A DNA stretch of 64,000 nt, from contig DCIY01000012.1 of assembly GCA_002317295.1 (NCBI GenBank), positions 4,883 through 68,882 on the forward strand, in the 5' to 3' direction. Positions 44,286-53,397 of this stretch are shown here, piece after piece (position 1 is the stretch's first letter; the number at the start of each line of letters is the position of its first letter). A model generated the notes under the pieces. The model was not told the DNA's origin. It ran no database searches and saw nothing but the letters and a program-made list of their open reading frames with translations. The DNA comes from Bacteroidales bacterium UBA1714 (GTDB taxonomy: Bacteria > Bacteroidota > Bacteroidia > Bacteroidales > Paludibacteraceae). The translations under genes and the position numbers were made by a program.

Positions 44286-45560
44286 CTTCCCTATACAGAA
44301 CTTGGAAAAGATGTTTCCAAGCACTTCGTTATTGGTTATTTGTCCCGTTATTTCTCCCAGGGCCGTCAGGCAGTCTTGCAAATCCATGCTCAGCCATTCG
44401 CCGCTCAGACCTTGGGTCAAGCCTGTCTGCACGCGTTTGATGGCCTCTAAGGCACGCACCAGCGCTTCGTAATGGCGGGCGTTGCTGATGGTGGCGGATG
44501 AACTATGCAATTGAGGTACCTGTTTCAGCAGTTGGTCCTTTACCCAATCCACATTGCCGTTTTTGGCACTGATGCCCGTTTGTGAGGGTACCAGATCGAC
44601 CTTATTGTAAACGGGTATGACACATTTGTCATCTCGTTGCAACACGGGTTCGGGTTGGGTCAAATCAATGACATGCAGCACAATCTGTGCCTGTTCGATG
44701 GCCCGTTGGCTGCGCTCGATGCCCAATTTTTCAATTGTATCTTCCGTGTCACGCAGTCCTGCGGTATCGATGATGCGAAACAGTACGCCGTTGAGAATCA
44801 GTCGTTCCTCAATGGTATCGCGTGTGGTTCCTTCGATGCTGCTGACGATGGCGCGTTCTTCGCCTATCAAAGCATTGAGCAGGGTCGATTTGCCGGCATT
44901 GGTTCGACCGATGATAGCGACCGGTATGCCTTTTTTGATGGCGTTACCGGTGGTAAACGATTGGGTCAGTTGTTCCAGATGCTGTGCAATCGTTTGTGCC
45001 AGATCCTGCAGTTCGCCTCGGTCGGCAAACTCCAGTTCTTCGTGATCCCCAAAGTCCAATTCCAATTCCAACAAGGATGTGAGGCGGAGCAATCGTTCTC
45101 TGAGTTCCTTCAACTCATTGGATATACCTCCGCGTAATTGGTTCAGCGCCAAGCGTTGTTCCGCTTGTGTCTCAGCCGCAATGATATCGGCCACGGCTTC
45201 TGCCTGGGTCAAATCCATTTTGCCGTTCAAAAATGCCCGTTGGGTAAATTCTCCCCCACGCGCCTGTCGGGCACCGAGGTCAATGAGTCGGCGCACAATC
45301 TCCTGTTGGATATACAGACTGCCATGGCAGGAAATCTCCACCACATCCTCGCCTGTAAACGAGTGCGGGTGGGCAAAGGTGGTGACGACCACATCGTCCA
45401 GTTCGGGAATCGAACAGTAGTGCACTCGGGCGGTGAGCTCGCGGCCAAGAAAGATCGTTGCGATGCTTTTTGCCTGAGGTCCGCTCATGCGAATCACCGC
45501 GATGCCTCCCATGCCGTAGGGAGTCGCGATGGCTACTATGGTATCGGTCAGTGTTGACAT
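44283..45560 (-). CDS. mnmE: tRNA modification GTPase MnmE
   Basis: 425 residues, slightly short for the family (about 450). N-terminal folate-binding domain (IVAIATPYGMGGIAVIRMSG), helical domain, and a G domain with G1 GRTNAGKS, G3 DTAGLRDT and G4 NKVD; the C-terminus ends FCIGK with the catalytic cysteine. With MnmG it modifies the wobble uridine of tRNAs. The ATG at 45560 (MSTLTDTIVAI) is chosen over 45575 because it fits the family N-terminus; it overlaps the prmA stop by 13 nt. Confidence 0.95.
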   Translation of the reverse strand: MSTLTDTIVAIATPYGMGGIAVIRMSGPQAKSIATIFLGRELTARVHYCSIPELDDVVVTTFAHPHSFTGEDVVEISCHGSLYIQQEIVRRLIDLGARQARGGEFTQRAFLNGKMDLTQAEAVADIIAAETQAEQRLALNQLRGGISNELKELRERLLRLTSLLELELDFGDHEELEFADRGELQDLAQTIAQHLEQLTQSFTTGNAIKKGIPVAIIGRTNAGKSTLLNALIGEERAIVSSIEGTTRDTIEERLILNGVLFRIIDTAGLRDTEDTIEKLGIERSQRAIEQAQIVLHVIDLTQPEPVLQRDDKCVIPVYNKVDLVPSQTGISAKNGNVDWVKDQLLKQVPQLHSSSATISNARHYEALVRALEAIKRVQTGLTQGLSGEWLSMDLQDCLTALGEITGQITNNEVLGNIFSKFCIGK

Positions 45561-46327
45561 ATCATCATTCTCCATTCGCCTCGTTCCAAGATTTGTATCA
45601 CATGCATTCCGTGCGTCTCCACCGATTGGCGAAGGGCAGGTATATCGGATTCATAAAATCCGCTTATCCACAGTTCGCCTCCGGCATTCAAACAGTGCGC
45701 ATAGGTGTCCATTTGCCGGAGCAGGATATTGGTGTGGATATTGCTAAGGATGAGATCATATGCACCCTGAAGGGGATGATCCTGACATACAATCGTATAT
45801 TGATGGGACCGGATACCATTTTGTTGCATGTTCTCCTCCGTATTGCGAGTGCTGTTTTCGTCGATATCAATGGCACTCACATGTTCTGCACCTGCCACCA
45901 CAGCCACAATGCCCAAGATGCCTGTTCCGCATCCGTTATCCATCACGCGCTTGCCACATAGCCATTCGCGCTTTGCCACCAATGTATCGACCATCATCGA
46001 GGTGGTCTCGTGGTATCCGGCTCCAAAAGCGCAATGGGGATGAATGCGTACCATCTGGGAACCTACGGCGTACTCAAACTCAGGATGTTCCTCTTCCCAA
46101 GCCTGATTCCAATTTTCGTCCGGACATGTCTCCCAACCGATGAGTTGGGCATGGGGATGGCATTGCATGACCTGATTGAGGGCGTCTTCGTGAAACAGAC
46201 TCTCCTGAATATAAGACTTGGGACCATCAAAGGCCTCAAATCCTATATCCGCCAAGTCCTGCTCCAGCAACTGCTGTTCCCATTCCTGCAAGGACTCTTG
46301 TTTCCAATGGACAACGATGTAGCGCAT
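45548..46327 (-). CDS. prmA: Ribosomal protein L11 methyltransferase
   Basis: 259 residues. SAM-binding MDNGCGTGILGI and the target-site motif SNIHTNILLR are those of PrmA, which trimethylates L11. An N-terminal L11-binding domain (MRYIVVHWKQESLQEWEQQL) is present. The frame is open to 46396, but that would place the start upstream of the promoter, so the ATG at 46327 is used; this gives a leader of about 13 nt. Confidence 0.93.
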   Translation of the reverse strand: MRYIVVHWKQESLQEWEQQLLEQDLADIGFEAFDGPKSYIQESLFHEDALNQVMQCHPHAQLIGWETCPDENWNQAWEEEHPEFEYAVGSQMVRIHPHCAFGAGYHETTSMMVDTLVAKREWLCGKRVMDNGCGTGILGIVAVVAGAEHVSAIDIDENSTRNTEENMQQNGIRSHQYTIVCQDHPLQGAYDLILSNIHTNILLRQMDTYAHCLNAGGELWISGFYESDIPALRQSVETHGMHVIQILERGEWRMMICQH

Positions 46328-46345
46328 AATCCTGCAAATTCGTCG

Positions 46346-46377
46346 CAAAAGTACACTTTTTTTTTGAGATATGCAAA
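46346..46377 (-). promoter_or_regulatory. Promoter of the prmA-mnmE-yicC-gmk-nadD operon
   Basis: On the minus strand: TTTG (46377-46374), 20-nt spacer, TACTTTTG (46353-46346) followed by CG. Interlocked with the folC promoter. Confidence 0.77.
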
Positions 46378-46393
46378 TTTTTGTGTACTTTTG
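46363..46393 (+). promoter_or_regulatory. Promoter of folC
   Basis: TTTG (46363-46366), 19-nt spacer, TACTTTTG (46386-46393) followed by CACTC. The predicted start near 46399 leaves only a few nucleotides before the folC ATG at 46403. Confidence 0.77.
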
Positions 46394-46402
46394 CACTCAA
46401 TT

Positions 46403-47746
46403 ATGGAATATACCGATGCATTATCCTATTTGTACGCTGCCTGCCCTGCGTTCAGCGTGGTCGGTAATTCGGCTTTTCAACCGGGTTTTGAGCGTGTGGA
46501 GCCGTTATTGGCATTGATGGACAACCCGCACCTGAAATGGCCGGCAGTTCATGTGGCAGGAACCAATGGCAAGGGGTCCACCTGTCATTTGATAGCCGCT
46601 TCGTTGCAGAGTGCAGGGCTGAAAGTGGGGCTGTTTACATCCCCACATCTGGTGGATTTTCGGGAACGCATCCGAGTGAATGGTCAAATGATTCCCCAAC
46701 AGGAACTCATCACTTTTGTCGAAACCTATCGCTCGGATATAGAGCGTATACAGCCCTCGTTTTTTGAGGTTACCATGGCTTTGGCCTTCTTGTATTTCGC
46801 TCAATCTCAGGTAGATATAGCAGTTATCGAGGTAGGCCTCGGTGGCCGCCTCGACTCCACCAATATCCTTCCACCCAACCATTCAGCAATCAGCAATAGC
46901 CCAACGGGCGAGCAATCAGCAATATACGGCGTACTCCTCTCCGTTATCACCAATATCGGCATGGACCACATGGCCTTATTGGGCAACACCCTGTCTGAGA
47001 TTGCGACGGAGAAAGCGGGGATTATTCGACCCGATGTACCCTGCGTGATTGGTGAAACGCATGAACAGACCGCTCCTATATTTATAGAGCGTGCGCGTGC
47101 GTGTCGCCTGTGGGGTCATGGATTGGAAACGAGCGATTGTCGTATATGGTTTGCGGATCAGTGCGGGTATTTGCAACGCTGTCGATTGCGGGATGTTCCC
47201 CAGTGTGAGTTACACGGCAATTATCAGGAAAAGAACATGCAAACAGCCTATGTGGCCCTGCGTGCGCTGATGGCCTCGGGTCAGGTGCCAAAATTAACCA
47301 TAGCGGCCATTCGTCAGGGGTTTGCTTCCGTTTGTACCTTAACGGGGCTGCAAGGCAGATGGCAGGTGCTGCGTGAGCGACCGTTAACCATTTGTGACAC
47401 AGGTCATAATTCTCATGGTTTGCGGTATGTGAGTGAGCAGTTAGCCCAATTGAAGTATGAGCGTTTGCACATGGTTTTTGGTATGGTCAGTGACAAGGAT
47501 GTGGAGTCAGTATTGCCGCTCTTGCCTAAAGATGCTATATACTATTTCACCCAGGCGGATTCGCCTCGTGCCATAGCTGCGGCCGATTTTGCCGCTATGG
47601 CATCCGGTTTTGGGTTGCATGGCACAGCCTATCCCTCCATAGAGGATGCTGTACAGGCGGCGCAAAGAGCTGCCGCAGAGGATGATGTCCTATTTATTGG
47701 CGGCAGCAATTATATCGTGGGTGTGGCATTGACCTGTTCGATGTAG
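46403..47746 (+). CDS. folC: Folylpolyglutamate/dihydrofolate synthase
   Basis: 447 residues of the Mur-ligase-like FolC family, which joins dihydropteroate or folate to glutamate. P-loop [13 protein letters not shown], the [13 protein letters not shown] motif and the [15 protein letters not shown] motif are intact. Between LDSTN and [10 protein letters not shown] sits an insertion of about 16 residues ([16 protein letters not shown]) encoded by a palindrome flanked by 14-nt direct repeats. The frame is open to 46010, but the promoter and family N-terminus favour ATG 46403. Its 3' end overlaps the convergent engB gene by 37 nt. Confidence 0.94.
   Translation: MEYTDALSYLYAACPAFSVVGNSAFQPGFERVEPLLALMDNPHLKWPAVHVAGTNGKGSTCHLIAASLQSAGLKVGLFTSPHLVDFRERIRVNGQMIPQQELITFVETYRSDIERIQPSFFEVTMALAFLYFAQSQVDIAVIEVGLGGRLDSTNILPPNHSAISNSPTGEQSAIYGVLLSVITNIGMDHMALLGNTLSEIATEKAGIIRPDVPCVIGETHEQTAPIFIERARACRLWGHGLETSDCRIWFADQCGYLQRCRLRDVPQCELHGNYQEKNMQTAYVALRALMASGQVPKLTIAAIRQGFASVCTLTGLQGRWQVLRERPLTICDTGHNSHGLRYVSEQLAQLKYERLHMVFGMVSDKDVESVLPLLPKDAIYYFTQADSPRAIAAADFAAMASGFGLHGTAYPSIEDAVQAAQRAAAEDDVLFIGGSNYIVGVALTCSM
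46885..46924. repeat. Palindrome between perfect 14-nt direct repeats, in frame inside folC
   Basis: AGCAATCAGCAATA (46885-46898), palindrome GCCCAACGGGC (46899-46909), one G, then AGCAATCAGCAATA again (46911-46924). Each flank is itself two 7-mers (AGCAATC, AGCAATA). A further CAGC copy edge lies at 46884. Confidence 0.9.
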
Positions 47747-48324
47747 GAGACGATTTCATTTCCTCCCAATCCTTTTTCTGCGCTGGAGACAAAGATAGGT
47801 GGCAGTTCCACCCACGACTCAAGCATTTTGCGTTTGTAGGCATCGATATTGGCTGCCAGAGCGCCTTTTCCCAGTTTGTCGGCTTTGGTAAAAATAATGG
47901 CAAAGGGGATTTCGTTTTCACCCAACCATTCCATAAATTGCAGATCAATGGGTTGTGCCTCAATGCGACAATCAATGAGCACAAACAGGCTCATAAGCGG
48001 TTCGCGCAGCAGGCAATAACGCTCAATCATGAGTTTGAGTTTCTCCCGTTGTTTGAGTCCGGCCTGAGCAAATCCGTAACCAGGCAGATCGACCAGATGC
48101 CAGGCATGAGGTTGGTTGCCATTAATGAGAAAATGGTTAATCAGCAAGGTCTTACCTGGTTTTTGACTCGTTTTGGCCAGTTTGGGATTGTGGCAAAGCA
48201 TATTGATAAGACTGGATTTGCCTACATTGCTTCGTCCGATGAAGGCATATTCGGGCAGAGAAGACTTGGGGCATGAAGCTACATCCGGGCTGGAGATTAC
48301 AAATTGTGCTGAAGTGATTGGCAT
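47710..48324 (-). CDS. engB: Ribosome biogenesis GTP-binding protein EngB/YsxC
   Basis: 204 residues. G1 [13 protein letters not shown]3 DLPGYGFA, G4 TKAD and G5 SSAEKGLG are all present. EngB assists 50S assembly. It is the last gene of the prfB-to-engB run; its end overlaps the convergent folC gene by 37 nt, and its start overlaps coaE by 28 nt. Confidence 0.94.
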   Translation of the reverse strand: MPITSAQFVISSPDVASCPKSSLPEYAFIGRSNVGKSSLINMLCHNPKLAKTSQKPGKTLLINHFLINGNQPHAWHLVDLPGYGFAQAGLKQREKLKLMIERYCLLREPLMSLFVLIDCRIEAQPIDLQFMEWLGENEIPFAIIFTKADKLGKGALAANIDAYKRKMLESWVELPPIFVSSAEKGLGGNEIVSYIEQVNATPTI

Positions 48325-48851
48325 ATGTCTTGAATACTTAATTTTCCATCGTTATGAATAATGATATCGGCACGTTGAGCGCGTTGTTCGTCGCTCATTT
48401 GTTGTGCGATGCGGGCCAATACCTGTTCTTGAGTAGCCCCGTCTCGCGCCATGGTTCGCGACACGCGTATGTCCATAGGAGCCACCACGGCTATGGTTTT
48501 GTCGCATAGTTGGTCCAATCCACTCTCATACAGAATGGCACATTCGACCAACAGCCGATGATTGTCCATCGCCTGTAACTCGCGCGCTACTACAGGATGA
48601 ACGAGCGCATTGAGGCGGGATAATAAGTGGGCGTCACCAAATACTCGCGAAGCCACATAGGCGGTGTTGTACACCTCACCCTGGTACGCTTCCTCCCCCA
48701 ACAATTCGGTAACAGACTGACGCAGGTCGGGGTCTGAGACAATCAACTGTTTGGCCAAAGCGTCGGTGTCCACGACTGTCCAACCATACGCTGTCATACC
48801 TTGCGCAATGGTACTCTTGCCACTTCCTATGCCTCCTGTGATGCCGACCAT
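48297..48851 (-). CDS. coaE: Dephospho-CoA kinase
   Basis: 184 residues catalysing the last step of coenzyme A synthesis. P-loop [12 protein letters not shown] (3-14), DTDALAKQL and the [23 protein letters not shown] lid region are typical. In many Bacteroidales coaE follows ybbR; here it sits behind the MBOAT gene. A heptamer array separates them. Confidence 0.95.
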   Translation of the reverse strand: MVGITGGIGSGKSTIAQGMTAYGWTVVDTDALAKQLIVSDPDLRQSVTELLGEEAYQGEVYNTAYVASRVFGDAHLLSRLNALVHPVVARELQAMDNHRLLVECAILYESGLDQLCDKTIAVVAPMDIRVSRTMARDGATQEQVLARIAQQMSDEQRAQRADIIIHNDGKLSIQDICQSLQHNL

Positions 48852-48872
48852 GATGAATGATGAATTGATGAA
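48846..48872. repeat. Short 7-nt repeat between MBOAT gene and coaE
   Basis: From the coaE start codon (48849-48851) the gap reads GATGAAT GATGAAT TGATGAA, repeats of the ATGATGA/ATTGATG type, filling all 21 nt up to the MBOAT stop codon. Confidence 0.7.
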
Positions 48873-50447
48873 TTAGAATTGGAAGTAAATAAAGGGTTGC
48901 ATTTCGGCGGTGATGAACTGGTAGGAAACAAAAATCACCAGCACGACTGTTAGCAGCATTAGCCACCAGGGCAGGGAGGCAAAGGTGAGCCGATACCAGC
49001 GTTTAAACTTGGTCGGTAACCAATGAATGGCCATTCCGACGAAAAACAGCAACACGATATTGCCATATTGTAACAGGAAGAGTGGAATGATACTGCTATC
49101 CCATGCTCCCACAATCTGTCCCATCATTTGGCGCGCCGTCAGCCATGCCTGAGAGTTGGCTGTGGCCGGATCAAGGTTGGAACTCGAACGGAAAAATAAG
49201 CGGGTGAAGGTGACAAACGTAAAAGTGAGTAATACGCATAGGACATGATCCAGGCCACGAATGCATCGATGACGCTGAATAAACGTTTCGATTCCAAGGG
49301 TTTCTTTGAGACTATGCCAACATTTGGCCACAATCATACCGATGCCGTTGAGGCCTCCCCAAATGATAAAGTTCCAACTGGCTCCGTGCCATAATCCTCC
49401 AATAAGCATGGTGGCAAACGAGTTGACATTGCTGGCCAACAGACGGTTAGCGGGACGTCCAAACAAGGTGCGATTGCCTCCCAACGGAATGTAAACATAC
49501 GACTTGAGCCAACGGCTCAGACTCTGATGCCACCGACGCCAAAACTCCTGAGGGTTGGCCGATTTGTAGGGCGAATCGAAGTTGCGGGGCAGGTAAAATC
49601 CCATGAGCATGGCCACGCCGATGGCGATATCCGTATATCCGGAAAAGTCTGCATAGACCTGAAGTGAATAGGCAAAAATGGCAAACAGGTTTTCAAATCC
49701 GGAGAACAGAAGCGGGTTATCAAAAACGCGGTCAATAAAATTGACAGCCAAATAATCGCTGAGGATAATCTTTTTGGCCAACCCGTTAATCATCCAAAAT
49801 ATGGCCAATCCGGCGGCTCGTCGGCTCAGGTGAAACGGTTTGTACAACTGAGGAATAAATTCCGATGCCCGTACGATAGGGCCGGCCACCAAACCGGGAA
49901 AAAAGGCGACATAGAAACCGAAATCCAGAAAATTGGCTACCGGAGCCACGCTGCGTCGGTAGACGTCCACGGTGTAGGAAATGACCTGGAATGTGTAGAA
50001 CGATATACCTACCGGCAGGATGATTTGGTCCACAATGCTGTAGTGGGTGCCAAAGATGGAATTGAACACATCCACGCCAAAATAGGCATATTTGTAATAG
50101 CACAAAAACCCCAAATCGATGATGACGCTCAGTATCATCCACCCTTTGGCCAAGGTCGTCTGTGCACGCGTTTGCGCCTGCCGAATGGCAAACGCAATGG
50201 CCCAGTTGCTGAAGGTGAGAAAAATGAGAATGGCTAAAAACTCGCCGCTGGTTTTGTAATAAAAGAACCAACTGACCAGCATCAGAAACAGGTTGCGCCG
50301 ATGTAAGGTATTGTGTGAGGGATGTTGGGCGTTCATAATGAGCGCAAACACCGCGTACACAATGGCAAAGAATACCCAAAAATAAAGTTGGGTAAACAGC
50401 AGGGGTGAATCGCTGTCAAAGGTAAATATGTGGCGTAAAAAATCCAC
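48873..50447 (-). CDS. MBOAT-family membrane O-acyltransferase (AlgI/DltB-like)
   Basis: 524 residues with about 10-12 membrane helices. The MBOAT hallmarks are present: PRNFDSPYKSANPQEFWRRWHQSL and the invariant His in LIGGLWHGASWNFIIWGG. Members move acyl groups from a cytoplasmic donor to an extracytoplasmic acceptor, usually with an SGNH partner; the adjacent gene encodes one, 3 nt away. The pair probably acylates a surface polysaccharide; the acceptor is unknown. Confidence 0.92.
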   Translation of the reverse strand: MDFLRHIFTFDSDSPLLFTQLYFWVFFAIVYAVFALIMNAQHPSHNTLHRRNLFLMLVSWFFYYKTSGEFLAILIFLTFSNWAIAFAIRQAQTRAQTTLAKGWMILSVIIDLGFLCYYKYAYFGVDVFNSIFGTHYSIVDQIILPVGISFYTFQVISYTVDVYRRSVAPVANFLDFGFYVAFFPGLVAGPIVRASEFIPQLYKPFHLSRRAAGLAIFWMINGLAKKIILSDYLAVNFIDRVFDNPLLFSGFENLFAIFAYSLQVYADFSGYTDIAIGVAMLMGFYLPRNFDSPYKSANPQEFWRRWHQSLSRWLKSYVYIPLGGNRTLFGRPANRLLASNVNSFATMLIGGLWHGASWNFIIWGGLNGIGMIVAKCWHSLKETLGIETFIQRHRCIRGLDHVLCVLLTFTFVTFTRLFFRSSSNLDPATANSQAWLTARQMMGQIVGAWDSSIIPLFLLQYGNIVLLFFVGMAIHWLPTKFKRWYRLTFASLPWWLMLLTVVLVIFVSYQFITAEMQPFIYFQF

Positions 50448-50450
50448 GAT

Positions 50451-51878
50451 TTATTCTTCTGCCGCCAATTGTTCCAAAATATATTGTGCCAGCATTTCGC
50501 CAGCCTGATCGGCTCCCTTGCGGGTAAAGTGAACGCCATCGCTGCCTGCCCAGCCTCGTTGTTGCCAACTGAGCATACCGCCGATGCCTCCCATGGCATC
50601 GAGCAGACTCCAATAACCGATATTTTCCTCTTGCGCCATCTTCTTGAGGGCGTGATCCATCACCGGCAAAATAGGGTAACTGGTTTTGTGTCCATCGATG
50701 GTGGTAAGCATATCGGACGGACCAATAAACAGGATACCGGCCTGAGGGGCACAATGTTGCAGGTATCTGACCTGGGCCCGAATTCGTTTGATGTATGCGT
50801 AAACGGAAGCAGTATCAGATGAATAGGGAATGACATTGCCCCCATACTGAAGGATAATCAGGCGGGTGGATGTGGCTGAAAAATAGTCCGTGAGTTGGGC
50901 AGAACGAATGCCGGTAAAAATCGTTCCGGCGCAACCGCGCATGGGGATATTATCCACCATGATACCGTGATCAGATTCGATGCCGATACCATACACTTCA
51001 CCACGGCCTTGCAACTGAATGGTGCAACGCGTTGTGCTGTCAGGCAGGGCATAATAGCCTGAACTCAGAACTTGGGCGTGGTCGATGGATACATGTATGT
51101 CTCCGTCACACAAAACACGTATGCGGTTGAAGTAACGGGCTGGATATTTCTCATTGGTCATGGGCTCTATGCGCAAACTCATCTCTTCGCTTCCTGCACA
51201 CAGACTGTCATTCATCATAGCCACCTGACCCATGACACCATAGATGGCATTCTCACGACGATTTTTTTTGGGTCCGTATGCCAAATACCGTTTGGGCCCT
51301 TCCCCGGTAGATTGTATCTTGCCATTCATGGTCAGCATCTGGTGGATCGTTCTCGACGAGATGGTCTGATGCAGGGGGATAAGGCCGGCTCCTGAACCGC
51401 CATAGCGGGTTTGTAACCGTCTGCGCAGGTTGGTGGTCATTCTATCTCCCTCCAATTGCGAATCGCCATAATGAACGATATGAATGGTTGTGGTGTCTGC
51501 TGAGCCTAACGCTTCGCGCAAAGGGGCTATCCAGGTATGAGGCGTTGCCTCAACGACAACGATACGGGACGAGTCGTCCCTACCATACGCGACAGCGGAC
51601 TCTGTCCTGTCGCTACGATAACTGTTGGGAAGAGAGGCGGAAGGGGTAGAGATGGCGGAAGGGGCAGAGAGGGTGGAAGGGGTAGAGAGGATGGAAAGGG
51701 TGTCGAGGGCAGGGCTGGTGCAGTCGGGTCCTGGGTCCTGAGTGAGGACCTGTTGCAGCGAGGGCCAACGCAATTGAACATCGCCCAATACAATGCCTTG
51801 TGTGGGAAACAGCCAACTGATGACAGCCAGACAGGCGATAACAGCCACAATCCAAGCCAAAATATGTTTAGGTTTCAT
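50451..51878 (-). CDS. Membrane-anchored SGNH/GDSL-family protein, MBOAT partner
   Basis: 475 residues: N-terminal anchor (ILAWIVAVIACLAVISWLF), a low-complexity Ser/Thr/Pro stalk (about 57-85), then an SGNH domain with block I VHYGDSQLEGDR (Ser nucleophile), LQYGGNVI for block III and the terminal Asp-x-x-His pair in GSDGVHFTRKG. These proteins transfer or remove acyl groups in the periplasm with an MBOAT partner. The stalk is encoded by 18-nt tandem repeats (51636-51707), and the next segment by two palindromes (51559-51620), giving TESAVAYGRDDSSRIVVVE; both are absent from relatives as I remember them. Confidence 0.85.
   Translation of the reverse strand: MKPKHILAWIVAVIACLAVISWLFPTQGIVLGDVQLRWPSLQQVLTQDPGPDCTSPALDTLSILSTPSTLSAPSAISTPSASLPNSYRSDRTESAVAYGRDDSSRIVVVEATPHTWIAPLREALGSADTTTIHIVHYGDSQLEGDRMTTNLRRRLQTRYGGSGAGLIPLHQTISSRTIHQMLTMNGKIQSTGEGPKRYLAYGPKKNRRENAIYGVMGQVAMMNDSLCAGSEEMSLRIEPMTNEKYPARYFNRIRVLCDGDIHVSIDHAQVLSSGYYALPDSTTRCTIQLQGRGEVYGIGIESDHGIMVDNIPMRGCAGTIFTGIRSAQLTDYFSATSTRLIILQYGGNVIPYSSDTASVYAYIKRIRAQVRYLQHCAPQAGILFIGPSDMLTTIDGHKTSYPILPVMDHALKKMAQEENIGYWSLLDAMGGIGGMLSWQQRGWAGSDGVHFTRKGADQAGEMLAQYILEQLAAEE
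51559..51620. repeat. Two palindromes in frame inside the SGNH gene
   Basis: GGGACGA-G-TCGTCCC (51566-51580) and GCGACA...TGTCGC with an inner GGAC/GTCC (51589-51613) are separated by TACCATAC and bordered by ACGATAC and TACGATA. The region stays open in the coding frame. Confidence 0.85.
51636..51707. repeat. Four 18-nt tandem repeats encoding the SGNH stalk
   Basis: Units start at 51636, 51654, 51672 and 51690; the first is GGCGGAAGGGGTAGAGAT and the rest differ at a few positions. On the minus strand they encode a hexapeptide of the STPSTL/SAPSAI type. Confidence 0.85.
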
Positions 51879-51882
51879 AGAT

Positions 51883-53382
51883 TTACTTTTTCCAAAGCGC
51901 TTTGGTAAACAACAACAAAATGGTAAAAATCTCGAGACGGCCGATGAGCATCACAAAGGTCATCCACCATTTGGCCACCACCGGAAAGTCGACATACGAA
52001 CCGCTGGGACCAAACTGGCCAATACTGACGCCCACGTTACCGATAGCAGATACTGCTGTTCCTATGGCTTCGTCAAAATTGACACCGCAACCGCAGAAAA
52101 TGAGTACGGTCAGAATGAGGATGGCGATGTAAAAAATCATGAAGGCCATGACATTACTGATGGTCTCGTGGTTCAGGGGACGACCGTTGTACTTAATGGG
52201 TATGATGGCATTTGGGTGGATACGTCGTTGAATCTCCGCCAAACCGCTTTTGGTAAAAATCAGAATACGAATCCATTTGATACCTCCGGATGTACTGCCC
52301 GAAGAAGCTCCTGTGAACATGATAAAGAACACAAACACCCAGAACAGTTTGGGCCAACTCATATAGTCGGACGCGGCAAAACCGGTGGAGGTCATGGCGC
52401 TGGCTACCATAAAGAAACTTTTGCGGAAAGCCCGTTCCATTTGACACAGACCATCTTGCCAACAGGATAGGGTGGCTTGGAAATCAACGAAACTGTAATG
52501 GACAAACAGCCCAATCATCAGCAACAGGGTGCAGATAAGGATGGCGCTGAGATACCAGCGTGTCTCTTCATCCTGAATAAGTCGTTGGGATTTGCCGGTG
52601 AACAGGTAGATGATCATGGCAAAATTGATTCCGGACAGCACCATATAGATAGCGATGATATATTGAATGGCGGGGCTGAAGTCCATGATACTGTTGGTAT
52701 GGGTGGAGAATCCGCCGGTGGCCACGGTGCTGAATGCATGGCAGAAAGAATCGAAATAATTCATGCCAAACAGATTGAGCAATAGCGCTTCGGACAGGGT
52801 AAACAGAATATATACTCCCCACAGGCGTTTGGCTGTATCTGCTATACGAGGGCTGGTTTTTTCATAATTGACACCGGTTACCTCTGCGGCATAGAGCTGC
52901 ATGCCGCCCAAACCAAACATCGGAAGCAGAGCTACACACAGCACAATAATACCCAGACCTCCCAACCATTGGGTGAGCGATCGCCAAAAGAGTACGCCAT
53001 GGCTCATGATATCCACATTGGGTAAGATGGTGGCACCTGTGGTGGTAAATCCGGACATGGTTTCAAACCACGCATTGGTGATATTGGGTATCTGTCCGCT
53101 CAGGTAATAGGGCAACATACCAAAAACAGAGAAGATGACCCAGACCAGGGCAACAACGACATATCCTTCCCGTTCTCCTACATGGTTGGATGCCTTGCGA
53201 CCAAACAGAAATCCCCAAAAGGCTGAAAACAGGGTAATGAGCGTAGAGGCCAGAAAGGCTTGAGAATCGGATTCGCCATACCAATAACTGACACCGGTTG
53301 CCAAACCCATAAACAAGGACTCTATCAGCGTAAGTGCTCCGATGGTTCGAAAAATGATTCGCCAGTTAAATGCGCGTGTCAT
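51883..53382 (-). CDS. trkH: Trk/Ktr potassium uptake protein, membrane subunit
   Basis: 499 residues with the four membrane-pore-membrane repeats of TrkH; filter segments include ETMSGFTTTGAT, FSTVATGGFSTHT, VASAMTSTGFA and the final VGNVGVSIGQFGPSG region. It imports K+ with the RCK subunit TrkA encoded immediately upstream (15 nt gap). Confidence 0.93.
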   Translation of the reverse strand: MTRAFNWRIIFRTIGALTLIESLFMGLATGVSYWYGESDSQAFLASTLITLFSAFWGFLFGRKASNHVGEREGYVVVALVWVIFSVFGMLPYYLSGQIPNITNAWFETMSGFTTTGATILPNVDIMSHGVLFWRSLTQWLGGLGIIVLCVALLPMFGLGGMQLYAAEVTGVNYEKTSPRIADTAKRLWGVYILFTLSEALLLNLFGMNYFDSFCHAFSTVATGGFSTHTNSIMDFSPAIQYIIAIYMVLSGINFAMIIYLFTGKSQRLIQDEETRWYLSAILICTLLLMIGLFVHYSFVDFQATLSCWQDGLCQMERAFRKSFFMVASAMTSTGFAASDYMSWPKLFWVFVFFIMFTGASSGSTSGGIKWIRILIFTKSGLAEIQRRIHPNAIIPIKYNGRPLNHETISNVMAFMIFYIAILILTVLIFCGCGVNFDEAIGTAVSAIGNVGVSIGQFGPSGSYVDFPVVAKWWMTFVMLIGRLEIFTILLLFTKALWKK

Positions 53383-53397
53383 AGCGGAAGAGACAGA

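Noticed and set aside
46010..46402. Upstream extension of folC across the prmA gene
   Set aside because: It would pass through prmA and both promoters; the family N-terminus begins at the ATG at 46403.
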